DNA of 64,000 bases, taken from positions 1,828,001 through 1,892,000 of the forward strand of contig NZ_JAPNJW010000001.1 of the NCBI RefSeq assembly GCF_026626745.1, given 5' to 3'. A program made the translations under genes and the position numbers. Shown here in pieces: positions 35,060 through 43,891 of the stretch. The notes below the pieces were generated by a model. The model worked only from the letters and a program-made list of their open reading frames with translations. It made no database searches and had not been told where the DNA came from. Origin of the DNA: Nannocystis sp. RBIL2. GTDB lineage: Bacteria; Myxococcota_A; Polyangia; Nannocystales; Nannocystaceae. How positions within the stretch are numbered: position 1 is the stretch's first letter; every line of letters begins with the position of its first letter.

Positions 35060-36895
35060 TTACACCTGCGCTCGCGGCTCCGCCGACGCGCGCCGCGCCT
35101 CGCGGCGCCCCAGCAGCCGCCGCGCCGACGGAGCGATCACCGCCCGCAACGTCGTCGCCGCCAGTTCGCGTCGCTCTGCCGCGCCGAGCCGACCGCGAGC
35201 CGGCTCTGCGATCGCCTCGGCGCCCTGCCGCGGCACGCCCAGCGTCGCCACCGCGGCCGCCACCGCCGTGCGCACCGGCGCCCCACCGCGCTCCAGCGCC
35301 CACGCCAGCGCGCGCCAGGCCAGGGCCGCGTGGCGCTGCTCGTCGGCCGCGATCGTCCGCAGCACCCGCGCCACGGCCGGATCTGCGCACACCGCCGCCG
35401 CGTAGCCGGCCTCGACCGCCGCGATCGTCTCGCCGACGCAGCCCTCGATCAGCGTCGACACCGCCAGCTGCGACATGTCCGAAGAGACAGCCATCGACTG
35501 GCTCACCGGCAGCGCGTCCGGCCCGACCGGCCGCCCCGCGTAGGCCGACGCCAGCCCGAAGCACAGCCGCGCGTGCTCGATCTCGTCGGCGATCGCCGCC
35601 TGCGCCGCCGACACCAGCGCCGGCGGGGCCCCGCACGCCAGCAGCTCCACGATCCAGCGCGCGAACGCGGCCACCGACGCGTGCTCGAGCGCCGCGTCGC
35701 GGCCCCACGCAGCGGCCAGGCGCTCGCGCGTGCGGGCGTCGAGCCCCGTCAGCGTCACCGCCACCGTCGCGCACCAGTCCTCGCGCCCGGTCAGCGCGGC
35801 CGCCTGTGCCGCGCCGTCGACGATGAACGGCCTGCCGACCCCGTCCTCGAAGCAGCCCCCCTGCGCCTCGACGAACACCTCCGCGATCAGCCCGTCGTCG
35901 CCGACCAGCAGCTCGTGGCCGCCCCGCGACAGCGCCCGCGGCGTCGACGGCAGCGCGATCGACTGCGCCAACGGCGAGTCCTCCGGCCACGGCCCGACCC
36001 GGTCGTCGGCGAACAGCGCGATCCGGCCGATGGTGTCGACCAGCCCGACGTCGACCACCGGCACCGACGGCACGACTGTCTCGAAGGCCAGGTCCTCGCC
36101 CTCGACCACCACCTCGCCCGCCTCCGTGGCCGCGAACACCCGATCCCGCTCGAGCACCAGCCGCCGCAGGTCGGCGGTCGTCCCGCTGTCGAGCTTCGTC
36201 CACGTCGCCCCCGCGTCGGTGCTGGCGATCGCCAGGCCGCCGTCGCCCACCGCCACGATCCGCGTCCACCCGGCCTCGACCGCGCGGAACGACCCGGTCA
36301 GCTCGGGCGCCAGCGCCACCGGCACCCACGTGGCCCCCGCGTCGTCCGAGCGCAACAGCACCCCGTCGCCGACGATCACTCCCACGAATTGCCGCACCTC
36401 GCCGGGCAGCCGCACGGTCGCCAGCGTCGCCGCGCGCAGATCCACCTCGGTCTCGACCTCGATCGCGGTCCACGTCTTGCCGCCGTCGACGCTGCGCAGC
36501 GCCGCCCCGCCGTCCCCGACCGCCACCGCCACCGGATCGGCGCACGGCTGCAGCTCCGGACACTCGGCTGCGCCCATCGCCACCGCCCGCAGCGTCCCGC
36601 TCGCCGGCTGCTCGACCGGCTCGAACACCGCGCTCGTGAGCGGCGCCAGCAGCCGCCCGTCAGCCGTGAGCGCCACCGAGAACTTCGCCGAAGTCGCTGC
36701 CACAGCGACCAGGTCGGCCGCCTCCGCGGTCATCACCGACGACGCGCGCAGGTTGTACTCCCACCCCGAGTTGCACCCCTGTTCGCTCGTCACCCCGTCG
36801 CCGTCGGAGCCGTCGCCCGCGACCTTCACGGAACACGCGAGCGTGACGGCCTGCAACACCGCCAGCACTGCAGCACGCAACATAAGCGAGTTCAT
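35060..36895 (-). CDS. lipoprotein with BNR-like propeller fused to a ferritin-like domain
   Basis: 611 aa. The signal ends in VTLAC-S (lipobox). Residues about 60-340 contain BNR/Asp-box repeats (GDGGAALRSVDGGKTWTAIE, LLRSDDAGATWVPVA, LAIASTDAGATWTKLD), a sialidase- or Ycf48-like propeller. Residues about 385-545 form a ferritin-like four-helix domain: ALEHASVAAFARWIVELLAC, QAAIADEIEHARLCFGLASA, GCVGETIAAVEAGYAAA and ADEQRHAALAWRALAWAL, supplying E-xx-H pairs for a di-iron centre. The combination is unusual. GGAGG lies immediately before ATG 36895, so the ATG at 36883 is an alternative start. Role unknown; perhaps metal- or oxidant-related at the cell surface. Confidence 0.82.
   Translation of the reverse strand: MNSLMLRAAVLAVLQAVTLACSVKVAGDGSDGDGVTSEQGCNSGWEYNLRASSVMTAEAADLVAVAATSAKFSVALTADGRLLAPLTSAVFEPVEQPASGTLRAVAMGAAECPELQPCADPVAVAVGDGGAALRSVDGGKTWTAIEVETEVDLRAATLATVRLPGEVRQFVGVIVGDGVLLRSDDAGATWVPVALAPELTGSFRAVEAGWTRIVAVGDGGLAIASTDAGATWTKLDSGTTADLRRLVLERDRVFAATEAGEVVVEGEDLAFETVVPSVPVVDVGLVDTIGRIALFADDRVGPWPEDSPLAQSIALPSTPRALSRGGHELLVGDDGLIAEVFVEAQGGCFEDGVGRPFIVDGAAQAAALTGREDWCATVAVTLTGLDARTRERLAAAWGRDAALEHASVAAFARWIVELLACGAPPALVSAAQAAIADEIEHARLCFGLASAYAGRPVGPDALPVSQSMAVSSDMSQLAVSTLIEGCVGETIAAVEAGYAAAVCADPAVARVLRTIAADEQRHAALAWRALAWALERGGAPVRTAVAAAVATLGVPRQGAEAIAEPARGRLGAAERRELAATTLRAVIAPSARRLLGRREARRASAEPRAQV
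35473..35492. repeat. palindrome pair inside the BNR/ferritin-like gene
   Basis: ACATGTCC-GAAG-AGACAG with centres at 35475.5 and 35489.5 fits the 14-bp rule. It lies in a variable loop-coding part (residues SSDMSQLAV) of the ferritin-like domain. Confidence 0.4.
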
Positions 36896-37045
36896 GCCTC
36901 CGACGATACCACCCGCGCACGCCCCCAGCAATCGCGCACGGCGAAGAGAGTCCCATGACCTCACCGCGACATCGATGTCATGGCAAACAGACCCCGCGCT
37001 CCCGCGTGCGAGCGCGACCGCCGAACGCCACGTCGCCGACGCAGT

Positions 37046-38380
37046 TCAGGCCAGCAGCGCCGCCGCCTCGTCGAGCGCCCGCACGCTGGCAGCGACCGCC
37101 GCCTCGCCGCCGATCCAGCGGAGAAACTCCGCCAGGTCGTACGAGTGATGCAATCGCGGCAACGACCACGCGCGCGGATCGGTGGCCGCTCGCCCCATCG
37201 CCGCCGCGAACACGCCCGCCGCTTCGGCCGGCGCCACCACCTCGCGCGCCGCCCACAGCTCGTCGAACCACAGCCCCTCGCGCAGCCCCGCCGGCGTCGT
37301 CGCCTGCTCGACTGCCAGCCGCGCGACCGACCGCGCCTCGGGCTCCGTCGCCCGCTGCGCCGCCAGCAGCAACAACATCTCGATCTGCTCGCGCCCGCTC
37401 GCCCGCTCGCGCACCCGCGAGGCCCACAGCGCCACCGGCCCCGTCGCGTGCCAGCTGTCCACCAGCACCTGCAGCGCCGCGCTGCGCAGCTCGACCTCGC
37501 CCACCGTGCACGCGCGATCGAGGCAGCCGCGGAGCAGCGCCTCCGACGGCGCGTGCGCGGGCGGCTCCAGCACCTGCGTCAGGCCGACGATGAAGCGCAG
37601 GAACAGCGAATCATCGGACCACGTGTCGCCCGCGGGCAGCGACCACGCCTCGCCGAATGCCACGCGGTGGCCGAAGATCTGCCCGTGCGCGTCGGCCCGG
37701 ACCACCGCGTCGGCGATCGCCGGCAACAATCGCTCGGCCTCGTCGACGCGGCCGAGCGCGGCCAGCCGCACGAACAGGCAGGCGCGCGCGTGGCTCAGCT
37801 GGTGCCGCCAATCGGCGGTCGCCATTCGCTCGCTCACCGCGATCGCGCGCCGCAGCTGCGCCTCGTCCATCCACGGCGCGAGGCGTGCGAACGGCCCGGG
37901 GTCGTTGCCCGGATCGATCGGCGCCAGGGCGATCGCCGCGAACGCCTCGATGGCCCGATCGACGACCGCCGCCCGCCCTTCCGGCGCCGACGCCTCGGCG
38001 AGCTCGGACAGCCGCCAGGCGAAGAACGGATCGCCCGGATCGATCGACCCCGCCTCCTCGTCCGTCGGCGCTTCCTCGTCGGCCTCGACCGCATCACCCG
38101 CGAGTCGGCGCCGCAGCTCGACCGCGTACGGCCCCGGTCGATGCGGCCTCCGCTCGCGCATCCACTGGACCACCAGCACCCCCCGCAGCATGCGTCCCAC
38201 CGCCGCCGCCGCCACCGACTCGTCCGCCAGCCACGCCTCGCGCGCGGCCGCGACGTCGCGGCGAAACCACCCGGCGATCGCCGCCGCCAGCTCGTCGCGC
38301 TCCGGTCGCTGGCAGAGGCCACGCCACTGCTCGCGCAACGCCATCAATTCGTCCGCGTCGCCTGTCACGCTCGCCACCAT
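37046..38380 (-). CDS. hypothetical cytosolic helical protein
   Basis: A 444-aa protein with no signal peptide or membrane span. It begins MVASVTGDADELMALREQWR and is almost entirely helical, with Trp/Arg/Ala/Glu-rich helices (RDVAAAREAWLADESVAAAA, FFAWRLSELAEAS, LSHARACLFVRLAALGRVDE) that resemble degenerate TPR or HEAT units. I do not recognise a named family. The frame is open upstream to 38596, but that part is Arg-rich and overlaps the inverted repeat at 38429, so the ATG at 38380 is preferred. Codon bias is that of a real gene. Confidence 0.65.
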   Translation of the reverse strand: MVASVTGDADELMALREQWRGLCQRPERDELAAAIAGWFRRDVAAAREAWLADESVAAAAVGRMLRGVLVVQWMRERRPHRPGPYAVELRRRLAGDAVEADEEAPTDEEAGSIDPGDPFFAWRLSELAEASAPEGRAAVVDRAIEAFAAIALAPIDPGNDPGPFARLAPWMDEAQLRRAIAVSERMATADWRHQLSHARACLFVRLAALGRVDEAERLLPAIADAVVRADAHGQIFGHRVAFGEAWSLPAGDTWSDDSLFLRFIVGLTQVLEPPAHAPSEALLRGCLDRACTVGEVELRSAALQVLVDSWHATGPVALWASRVRERASGREQIEMLLLLAAQRATEPEARSVARLAVEQATTPAGLREGLWFDELWAAREVVAPAEAAGVFAAAMGRAATDPRAWSLPRLHHSYDLAEFLRWIGGEAAVAASVRALDEAAALLA

Positions 38381-38428
38381 CGTCGATCGCCCGCCCCGGC
38401 CGCGCAAGCGCCAGCGACCGGCTGCACA

Positions 38429-38445
38429 CGAGAACACGTTTCTCG
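38429..38445. promoter_or_regulatory. inverted repeat upstream of the 444-aa gene
   Basis: CGAGAA-CACGT-TTCTCG lies about 50 bp upstream of the start codon of the hypothetical gene and shares its arms with the larger palindrome at 38644. It may be an operator. Confidence 0.4.
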
Positions 38446-38643
38446 CCGACCAGGACGATCGACCGCCGCGCGCGCAGACTGTTCGCGCGCGCCGAGCCTC
38501 GCGCGAGCGCTCGGGTGCTCGCATCGCCCGCGAAGCCCGCCTCGGCCGCTCCACACCGCCGCGAACGATCGTCCGCTGGGGCCTCGTAGCGAGCAAACGT
38601 CCTCACCGTCGCCTCACCGTCGGCAGTCGCGAACGATCGCCGC

Positions 38644-38679
38644 GACCTCACCGCGAGAACACGTTCTCGCAGTGAGGTC
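38644..38679 (-). terminator. 36-bp near-perfect palindrome after the triple-fusion gene
   Basis: Outer arms GACCTCAC/GTGAGGTC and inner arms CGAGAAC/GTTCTCG, with one mismatch and a 2-nt centre, form a 17-bp stem. It lies 20 bp after the stop codon of the triple-fusion gene on the minus strand, so it may end or stabilise that mRNA, although no T-run follows. The inner arms recur at 38429, so a protein-binding role is equally possible. Confidence 0.45.
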
Positions 38680-38699
38680 GACCTACCCCGATCGGCCGC

Positions 38700-40613
38700 T
38701 CACGAGCCCGCGAAGAACTCGAGCGCGTCGACGTACTTGACCCCGAGCGAGCGCGCGAAGTCGCGGTCGCTGTCCATGTCGCCGACCATCACGACCCCCT
38801 CGCGCGCCAGGCCGTGGCGCTGGATCAGCGACACGCCGAGGCCGGGCAGCGGCTTGCGGCAGAAGCAGCCGGCCGGGAAGGCCGGGTGCGGGCAATACAT
38901 CACCTCCGCCACCGGCAGGTCGAGCAGCGCGATCGTCCGCGCGAACGCGGCCTCGACCGCGTCCTTGCTGACCGTCCCGGACGACACCCCGCTCTGGTTC
39001 GACACGAAGAACAGCTTGTAGCCCTCGTCGACGAAGCGGCGCAGCACCTCGCGGCGGCCCGGCAGCAGCTCGACGTCCTCGGGGTCGCGCGGGAAGATCT
39101 CGCCGCTCTTCGTCTTGCGCAGCGTGCCGTCGACGTCCAGCAGCAGCCCCTTGCCGCTGAATTGCGGGTCGACGCGGCGGACGAACGGCACCTCCTCGAC
39201 CACCCCGAAGCCCTCGTCGACGTGCGGCGCCTCGAAGCTCGCCGCCCACTTCGCCATCGCCGCCGGCGGCGGCAGGTTGGGGTCGTCCTTCGCCAGCTCC
39301 TTCAATTCGTCGGGCCCGAGCAGCTTGCCGTAGCGCTCGAGGATTCGCAGCACCACGTTCGTGTAGGCCTCGTCGATCGGCGTCGCCAGGAATCGGCAGC
39401 GCACCGGCACCCCGTGCGCGTGCGCCATCCGGATCACCGGGAACCGCGACACCCGGGTCGCGTACGTGTTGTCGAGCACCACCCGCCGCTGCCCCGCGGC
39501 CAGCAGCTCGCCGAGCTTCGGCACCAGGCCGTCGAGGTCGCCGCCGAGCAGGTCGCGGTTGAGCCGCGCGTAGCCGCGATCGAGGTAGCGGGCCACCTCC
39601 GACGATTTGCCGGCGCCCTGCACCCCCATCATGATCACCACCTCGGCCTCCTCGCCGGGGCCCTCGCCGGTCACCAGCACGCGCAGCCCGGCCGGCACCA
39701 CCGGCGGCGCAGTGGCGGCCAGCGCCTCGGGCGTGGCCGCGAACGAGATCTTGCTCTCGAGGTCGGCGCGGTCGCTGGCGCCGAACGGCACCTTCAGCGC
39801 GCGCAGGCTCGACTCGACGCTGGCCCGCTTCGTCGCCCCGAACAGCGGCACCACCGGCGGCCCGAGGTCGAGCAGAGCCGCCAGCGCCGCCTCGTGCGGC
39901 GTGATCTTGTGGCGCGTCGCGATCGGCTTGACCGCCCGGTTCTTCAGCAGGTTGGCCGTCTTCGCGTGTCCGCCGAGCGGCCGGTGGGCCAGGAACGGAA
40001 TGCCCATTTGTCGCGCCAGTGCCACCAATCCGTCGACCCCGCTGTTCCGGTCGATCACGCTGAGCTCGTTCTGGATCGCCTGCACCTTGAAGTGGCGCTC
40101 GGCCTGGCGCACCTCCGCGATCGACGTGTTCGACAGCCCGAGGTGCTCGATCTTCCCCTCCTTCTGCAGCTCGGCCAGCGCCGCCAGGCTCTCCTCGAGC
40201 GGCGTCTTCGGATCGTTGGCGTGCAGCAGCAGCATGAAGATCCGTTCGACCCCCAGCGCCTTGAGGCTGCCCTCGACCATCTTGCGCAGGTGCTCGCGGC
40301 GACCGTTCGGCACCCACTTGCCCTTCGGCCGCGCCAGCCCCGCCTTGGTGACCACGCGGACCTGCTCGCGCGGCCCGCTCCAGCCGCTCAGCGCCTTGCG
40401 CACGAGCTCCTCGCCGTAGTGCAGGTCCTTGTCGCCGAGCGCGTACGAGTCGGCGGTGTCGAGCAAGCGGATGCCCTGATCGAGCGCGAAGCGGACGACG
40501 TCGATCGCCTCCGCCTCGCTCGGTCGACCTTCCGTCGACAGCCGGAGGAGACCGAGCCCGAGCGGGACTTCGAGGGTACCGAGGACGCCATGGAGGGGGG
40601 TTGTGGTGCTCAC
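38700..40613 (-). CDS. aldo/keto reductase - P-loop kinase - HAD phosphatase fusion
   Basis: 637 aa, three enzymes in one chain. Residues 1-300: aldo/keto reductase with the catalytic tetrad visible (Asp52 and Tyr57 in LDTADSY, Lys90 in VVTKAG, His131 in LLLHAND). Residues 325-450: P-loop kinase of the polynucleotide-kinase/zeta-toxin type, Walker A GVQGAGKSS (330-338) and DNTYATR near 381. Residues 488-637: HAD phosphatase with DVDGT (493-497), VSNQSG (537-542), zinc-type Cys/His set CPH...CFC (574-585), Lys587 and GDMDSD (611-616), like HisB-N, GmhB and the PNKP phosphatase. The kinase-phosphatase order resembles T4 Pnkp. A nucleic-acid end-repair role is inferred for the last two; the reductase fusion is puzzling. 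Start GTG 40613 matches the reductase N-terminus. Confidence 0.88.
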   Translation of the reverse strand: MSTTTPLHGVLGTLEVPLGLGLLRLSTEGRPSEAEAIDVVRFALDQGIRLLDTADSYALGDKDLHYGEELVRKALSGWSGPREQVRVVTKAGLARPKGKWVPNGRREHLRKMVEGSLKALGVERIFMLLLHANDPKTPLEESLAALAELQKEGKIEHLGLSNTSIAEVRQAERHFKVQAIQNELSVIDRNSGVDGLVALARQMGIPFLAHRPLGGHAKTANLLKNRAVKPIATRHKITPHEAALAALLDLGPPVVPLFGATKRASVESSLRALKVPFGASDRADLESKISFAATPEALAATAPPVVPAGLRVLVTGEGPGEEAEVVIMMGVQGAGKSSEVARYLDRGYARLNRDLLGGDLDGLVPKLGELLAAGQRRVVLDNTYATRVSRFPVIRMAHAHGVPVRCRFLATPIDEAYTNVVLRILERYGKLLGPDELKELAKDDPNLPPPAAMAKWAASFEAPHVDEGFGVVEEVPFVRRVDPQFSGKGLLLDVDGTLRKTKSGEIFPRDPEDVELLPGRREVLRRFVDEGYKLFFVSNQSGVSSGTVSKDAVEAAFARTIALLDLPVAEVMYCPHPAFPAGCFCRKPLPGLGVSLIQRHGLAREGVVMVGDMDSDRDFARSLGVKYVDALEFFAGS

Positions 40614-41508
40614 GGGATCTCTGGCATAGCCCCGAGAGCGGGCCGGAATCAACCGCGAGCCCGTGAATTGTGCATACAAGCGGACCCGTCCGCGGCCGCG
40701 GTCGGCGCCGTGCGCCCGGGGACCTGCAGCCCGCCGGACTTGCCTCACTGCGGCGCAACCCTCGTGAGCGCAGCGCGGTCCACGATGGCCCGACCGTCCG
40801 CCTCGCGCCCTGACGGCCCGCGCTCGACCCCGACGCCTCCGCCGGTCCGGCGACGTCGGTCACCGGCACTCTCCTTCGCCGTCGGCCCCACCACGGGCAC
40901 GCAGTCATCCGTGAGGTCGAGCTCGCGGCCGCGACAGGTATCCCCGCTCCGCACTCCGGCCGCTCGTCCTCCGACGCCCTCCCCGCGGCGACGCCCTCGT
41001 CGACTCTCGGACCGTCGCTCCACCACGCAGCGCCCGTCTTGAATTTTGGCGGTCCAGCCATTCGCCGCTTCGCGACACAATATATAGAATATGAAGCCTC
41101 GCATGATTCGCATCTCGCGTCCTCGGCGGCTCGGAGCGAACGCGATCGACGAATCAAGCCCCGCGCCGGCCACGAAAGCCGAACACCAAGTACCGACTCC
41201 CGCGACCCCGATCGCCCAGCGTTCCGCCCATTAAAGGAGTCCGAAGCCGGCCTGGCACCATCGAGCCGGCGACCGCGCTCGGCCTCGCCCGCGCCGCGCG
41301 ACTGTGACCGCCGGGCTGCGCGGGTCTGCGGCGCGGACGTACATGGCCCGAAGTTCAGGTGCACGCCAGCGGCGAGCGATCAAATCTCGACGCGCCGGGA
41401 CTCATTCTCGAGTCCGACGCGTTCATGTCGGCCCCACGTTCGCGCCTGCGCCTGGCGGTCGCGGCGTGGGTCGCTCGTATCCAACCAGTCGATCGGAGTA
41501 AAAAACAG
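40614..41508. other. non-coding or degenerate region before the lipoprotein array
   Basis: Nearly 900 bp with no convincing gene. Open frames on both strands have poor codon bias and no motifs. An AT-rich patch (about 41078-41094, ACAATATATAGAATATG) stands out against the GC-rich background and may belong to a promoter of the downstream array. Confidence 0.5.
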
Positions 41509-43851
41509 ATGGCGAACACGAAGAACCGCGCGGCTCGTCGCGCGTACACCTGCGCGCTTGCGACGGCGCTGCATCTCTTGGCCACCGGCTGTGACGGTGG
41601 CTTGGAAGTCTCGATCAATATCACCAGTCCCTCGCCCGAGCCCCCTTGTGGGGACGGCGAGATCGGGCCTGGCGAGGAGTGTGACGACGGCGCCGCCAAC
41701 GGCGACGACGCCGAATGCAAGCTCGATTGCACCCTCAATGTCTGCGGCGACGGCCACGTCGGCCCCGGCGAGGCCTGCGACGACGGCGACGCAGTCGACG
41801 ACGACGAATGCAGCAACAGCTGCGTGGTCGGCCCGGCCTGCGGCGACGGCCACGTCGACCCCGGCGAGGCCTGCGACGACGGCAACGCAGTCGACGACGA
41901 CGCCTGCAGCAACGCCTGCGTGCTCGCCAGCTGCGGCGACGGCGTCGTCCAGCCCGGCGAAGCCTGCGACGACGGCAACGCGGTCGACACCGACCTGTGC
42001 ACCGCCGCCTGCCTCCCCGCCAGCTGCGGCGACGGTCACCTCCAGCCCGGCGAGGAATGCGACGACGGGGCCGCCAACGGCCCGGGCGCGCCCTGTCGCC
42101 CCGGCTGCGTCCTGGCGGTCTGCGGCGACGGCGACATCGGCCCCGGCGAGGCCTGCGACAACGGCCCGAGCAACGCCGACAACGCCGCCTGCAAGCTCGA
42201 CTGCACTCCGGCCGCCTGCGGCGACGGCTTCATCGGTCCGATGGAGGGCTGCGACGACGGCAACGACATCGACGACGACGCCTGCACCAACGCGTGCATC
42301 GCCCCGCTGTGCGGCGACGGCGTCGTCCAGGCCAGCGAGGCCTGCGACGACGGCAACACCGACGACACCGACGCCTGCACCACCGCCTGCACCCTCGCCG
42401 CGTGCGGCGACGGCTTCGTCCAGGCCGGCGAGGCCTGCGACGACGGCTCGGACAACAGCGACGGCGGCGACTGTACCCTCGCCTGCGCGGTCGCTACCTG
42501 CGGCGACGGCCTCGTCCACGATCAGGGCAGCGGCGGCGAGCAGTGCGACGAGGGCCTCGCCAACGGCCCCGGTCACGCCTGCCTCGCCGGCTGCGTGCTC
42601 AACGTCTGCGGCGACGGCGACCTCGGCCCCGGCGAGGCCTGCGACGACGGCAACCTCGCCGGCGGCGACGGCTGCGGCCCGACGTGCGCCCACGAGGCCT
42701 GCGGCAACGAGATCGTCGACGTCGCCGAGCAGTGCGACGACGGCCAGGACGGCGATCCCGACGACGGCTGCACCGACGCGTGCATGCTGCCGATCTGCGG
42801 CGACGGCATCGTCCAGGCCAGCGAGGGCGAGCAGTGCGACGAGGGCCCCGGCAACAGCGACGGCGGCGACTGCACCAGCCAGTGCAAGCTCGCCACCTGC
42901 GGCGACGGCCTGGTCCAGCTCGCGGTCGAGCAGTGCGACGACGGTGCGGGCAACGCCAACACCCACGCCTGCAAGCTCGATTGCACCCTCGGCTACTGCG
43001 GCGACGGCTACGTCGGCCCCGGCGAGGCCTGCGACGACGCCGACGCCATCAACGACGACACCTGCAGCAACGCGTGCAAGCTGCCGACCTGCGGCGACGG
43101 CATCCAGCAAGCCAACGAGCCGTGCGACCTCGGGCTCCTCAACAGCAACAGCGGCGAATGCACCCTCGCCTGCACCCTCGCCGTCTGCGGCGACGGCTTC
43201 GTGCATGCGGGCGTCGAGCCCTGCGACGACGGCAACGCCAGCCAGACCGACGCCTGCCTCGGCGGCTGCGTCGCGGCCACCTGCGGCGACGGCTTCGTGC
43301 GCGCCGGCGTCGAGGCCTGCGACGACGGCAACAACCTCGACGGCGACCTGTGCAACGCCGACTGCGTGCGACCCAAGCGGGTGTTCATCACCAGCACCAC
43401 TTTCAACGGCGGCCTCGGCAACACTCTGGGCGCCAAGAGCAGGTGCCAGGCGCGGGCCACCGCGGCCAACCTCGGCGGCACCTGGGACGCCTGGATCAGC
43501 TCCCCCGGCAGCAGCCCGGTGCTGCGCTTCGTCAAGTCGACCACCCATTACGCTCGCCTCGACGGCCAGGAGATCGCCCAGAGCTGGGCCGACCTGACCG
43601 ACGGCAGCCTCGACGCGCCGATCAACATCGACGAATTCGGCGCCCTCGTGCCGCAGGCCAGCGTGTGGACCGGCACCTCGGCCAGCGGCACCGCCCTGGC
43701 CGACACGTGCAACAGCTGGTCCCTCACCGCGGCCACCTGGAAGGCCTACGAGGGCCGCAACGACGTCACCGACTTCAACTGGAGCGCGCGCTCGCTCGCC
43801 CTGAGCGCGAACTGCTCGATCCTGCAGCGCCTGTACTGCTTCGAGCAATGA
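41509..43851 (+). CDS. cysteine-rich repeat lipoprotein (18 DUF4215 repeats, DUF1554 end), copy 1
   Basis: A 780-aa surface lipoprotein. The signal ends at lipobox LATGC (near residue 25). I count 18 DUF4215 repeats of about 30-38 residues with the core CGDG-x2-GPGEACDDG and a further CxxxC pair, so about four cysteines per repeat. A DUF1554 domain closes the protein (RVFITSTTFNGGLGNTLGAK ... SRCQARATAANLGGTWDAW ... WADLTDGSLDAPIN ... LQRLYCFEQ). The repeats probably form a rigid, calcium- or disulfide-stabilised stalk carrying the C-terminal, lectin-like domain. Start ATG 41509 gives the lipoprotein signal; a GGAG lies 11 bp upstream. First of three tandem paralogues, followed by the next after 40 bp. 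Confidence 0.92.
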   Translation: MANTKNRAARRAYTCALATALHLLATGCDGGLEVSINITSPSPEPPCGDGEIGPGEECDDGAANGDDAECKLDCTLNVCGDGHVGPGEACDDGDAVDDDECSNSCVVGPACGDGHVDPGEACDDGNAVDDDACSNACVLASCGDGVVQPGEACDDGNAVDTDLCTAACLPASCGDGHLQPGEECDDGAANGPGAPCRPGCVLAVCGDGDIGPGEACDNGPSNADNAACKLDCTPAACGDGFIGPMEGCDDGNDIDDDACTNACIAPLCGDGVVQASEACDDGNTDDTDACTTACTLAACGDGFVQAGEACDDGSDNSDGGDCTLACAVATCGDGLVHDQGSGGEQCDEGLANGPGHACLAGCVLNVCGDGDLGPGEACDDGNLAGGDGCGPTCAHEACGNEIVDVAEQCDDGQDGDPDDGCTDACMLPICGDGIVQASEGEQCDEGPGNSDGGDCTSQCKLATCGDGLVQLAVEQCDDGAGNANTHACKLDCTLGYCGDGYVGPGEACDDADAINDDTCSNACKLPTCGDGIQQANEPCDLGLLNSNSGECTLACTLAVCGDGFVHAGVEPCDDGNASQTDACLGGCVAATCGDGFVRAGVEACDDGNNLDGDLCNADCVRPKRVFITSTTFNGGLGNTLGAKSRCQARATAANLGGTWDAWISSPGSSPVLRFVKSTTHYARLDGQEIAQSWADLTDGSLDAPINIDEFGALVPQASVWTGTSASGTALADTCNSWSLTAATWKAYEGRNDVTDFNWSARSLALSANCSILQRLYCFEQ

Positions 43852-43891
43852 CCCCACCCGCGCCATCGACATCTCCGGAGATTTCACTGCC

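Larger units (their letters stand above)
38381..38699. other. intergenic region with two related inverted repeats
   Basis: About 320 bp between two minus-strand genes. It contains related inverted repeats at 38429-38445 and 38644-38679. No gene recognised. Confidence 0.55.

Noticed and set aside
40745..41173. 142-codon minus-strand ORF before the lipoprotein array
   Set aside because: Poor codon bias, no signal peptide or family motif and no ribosome binding site; treated as non-coding.
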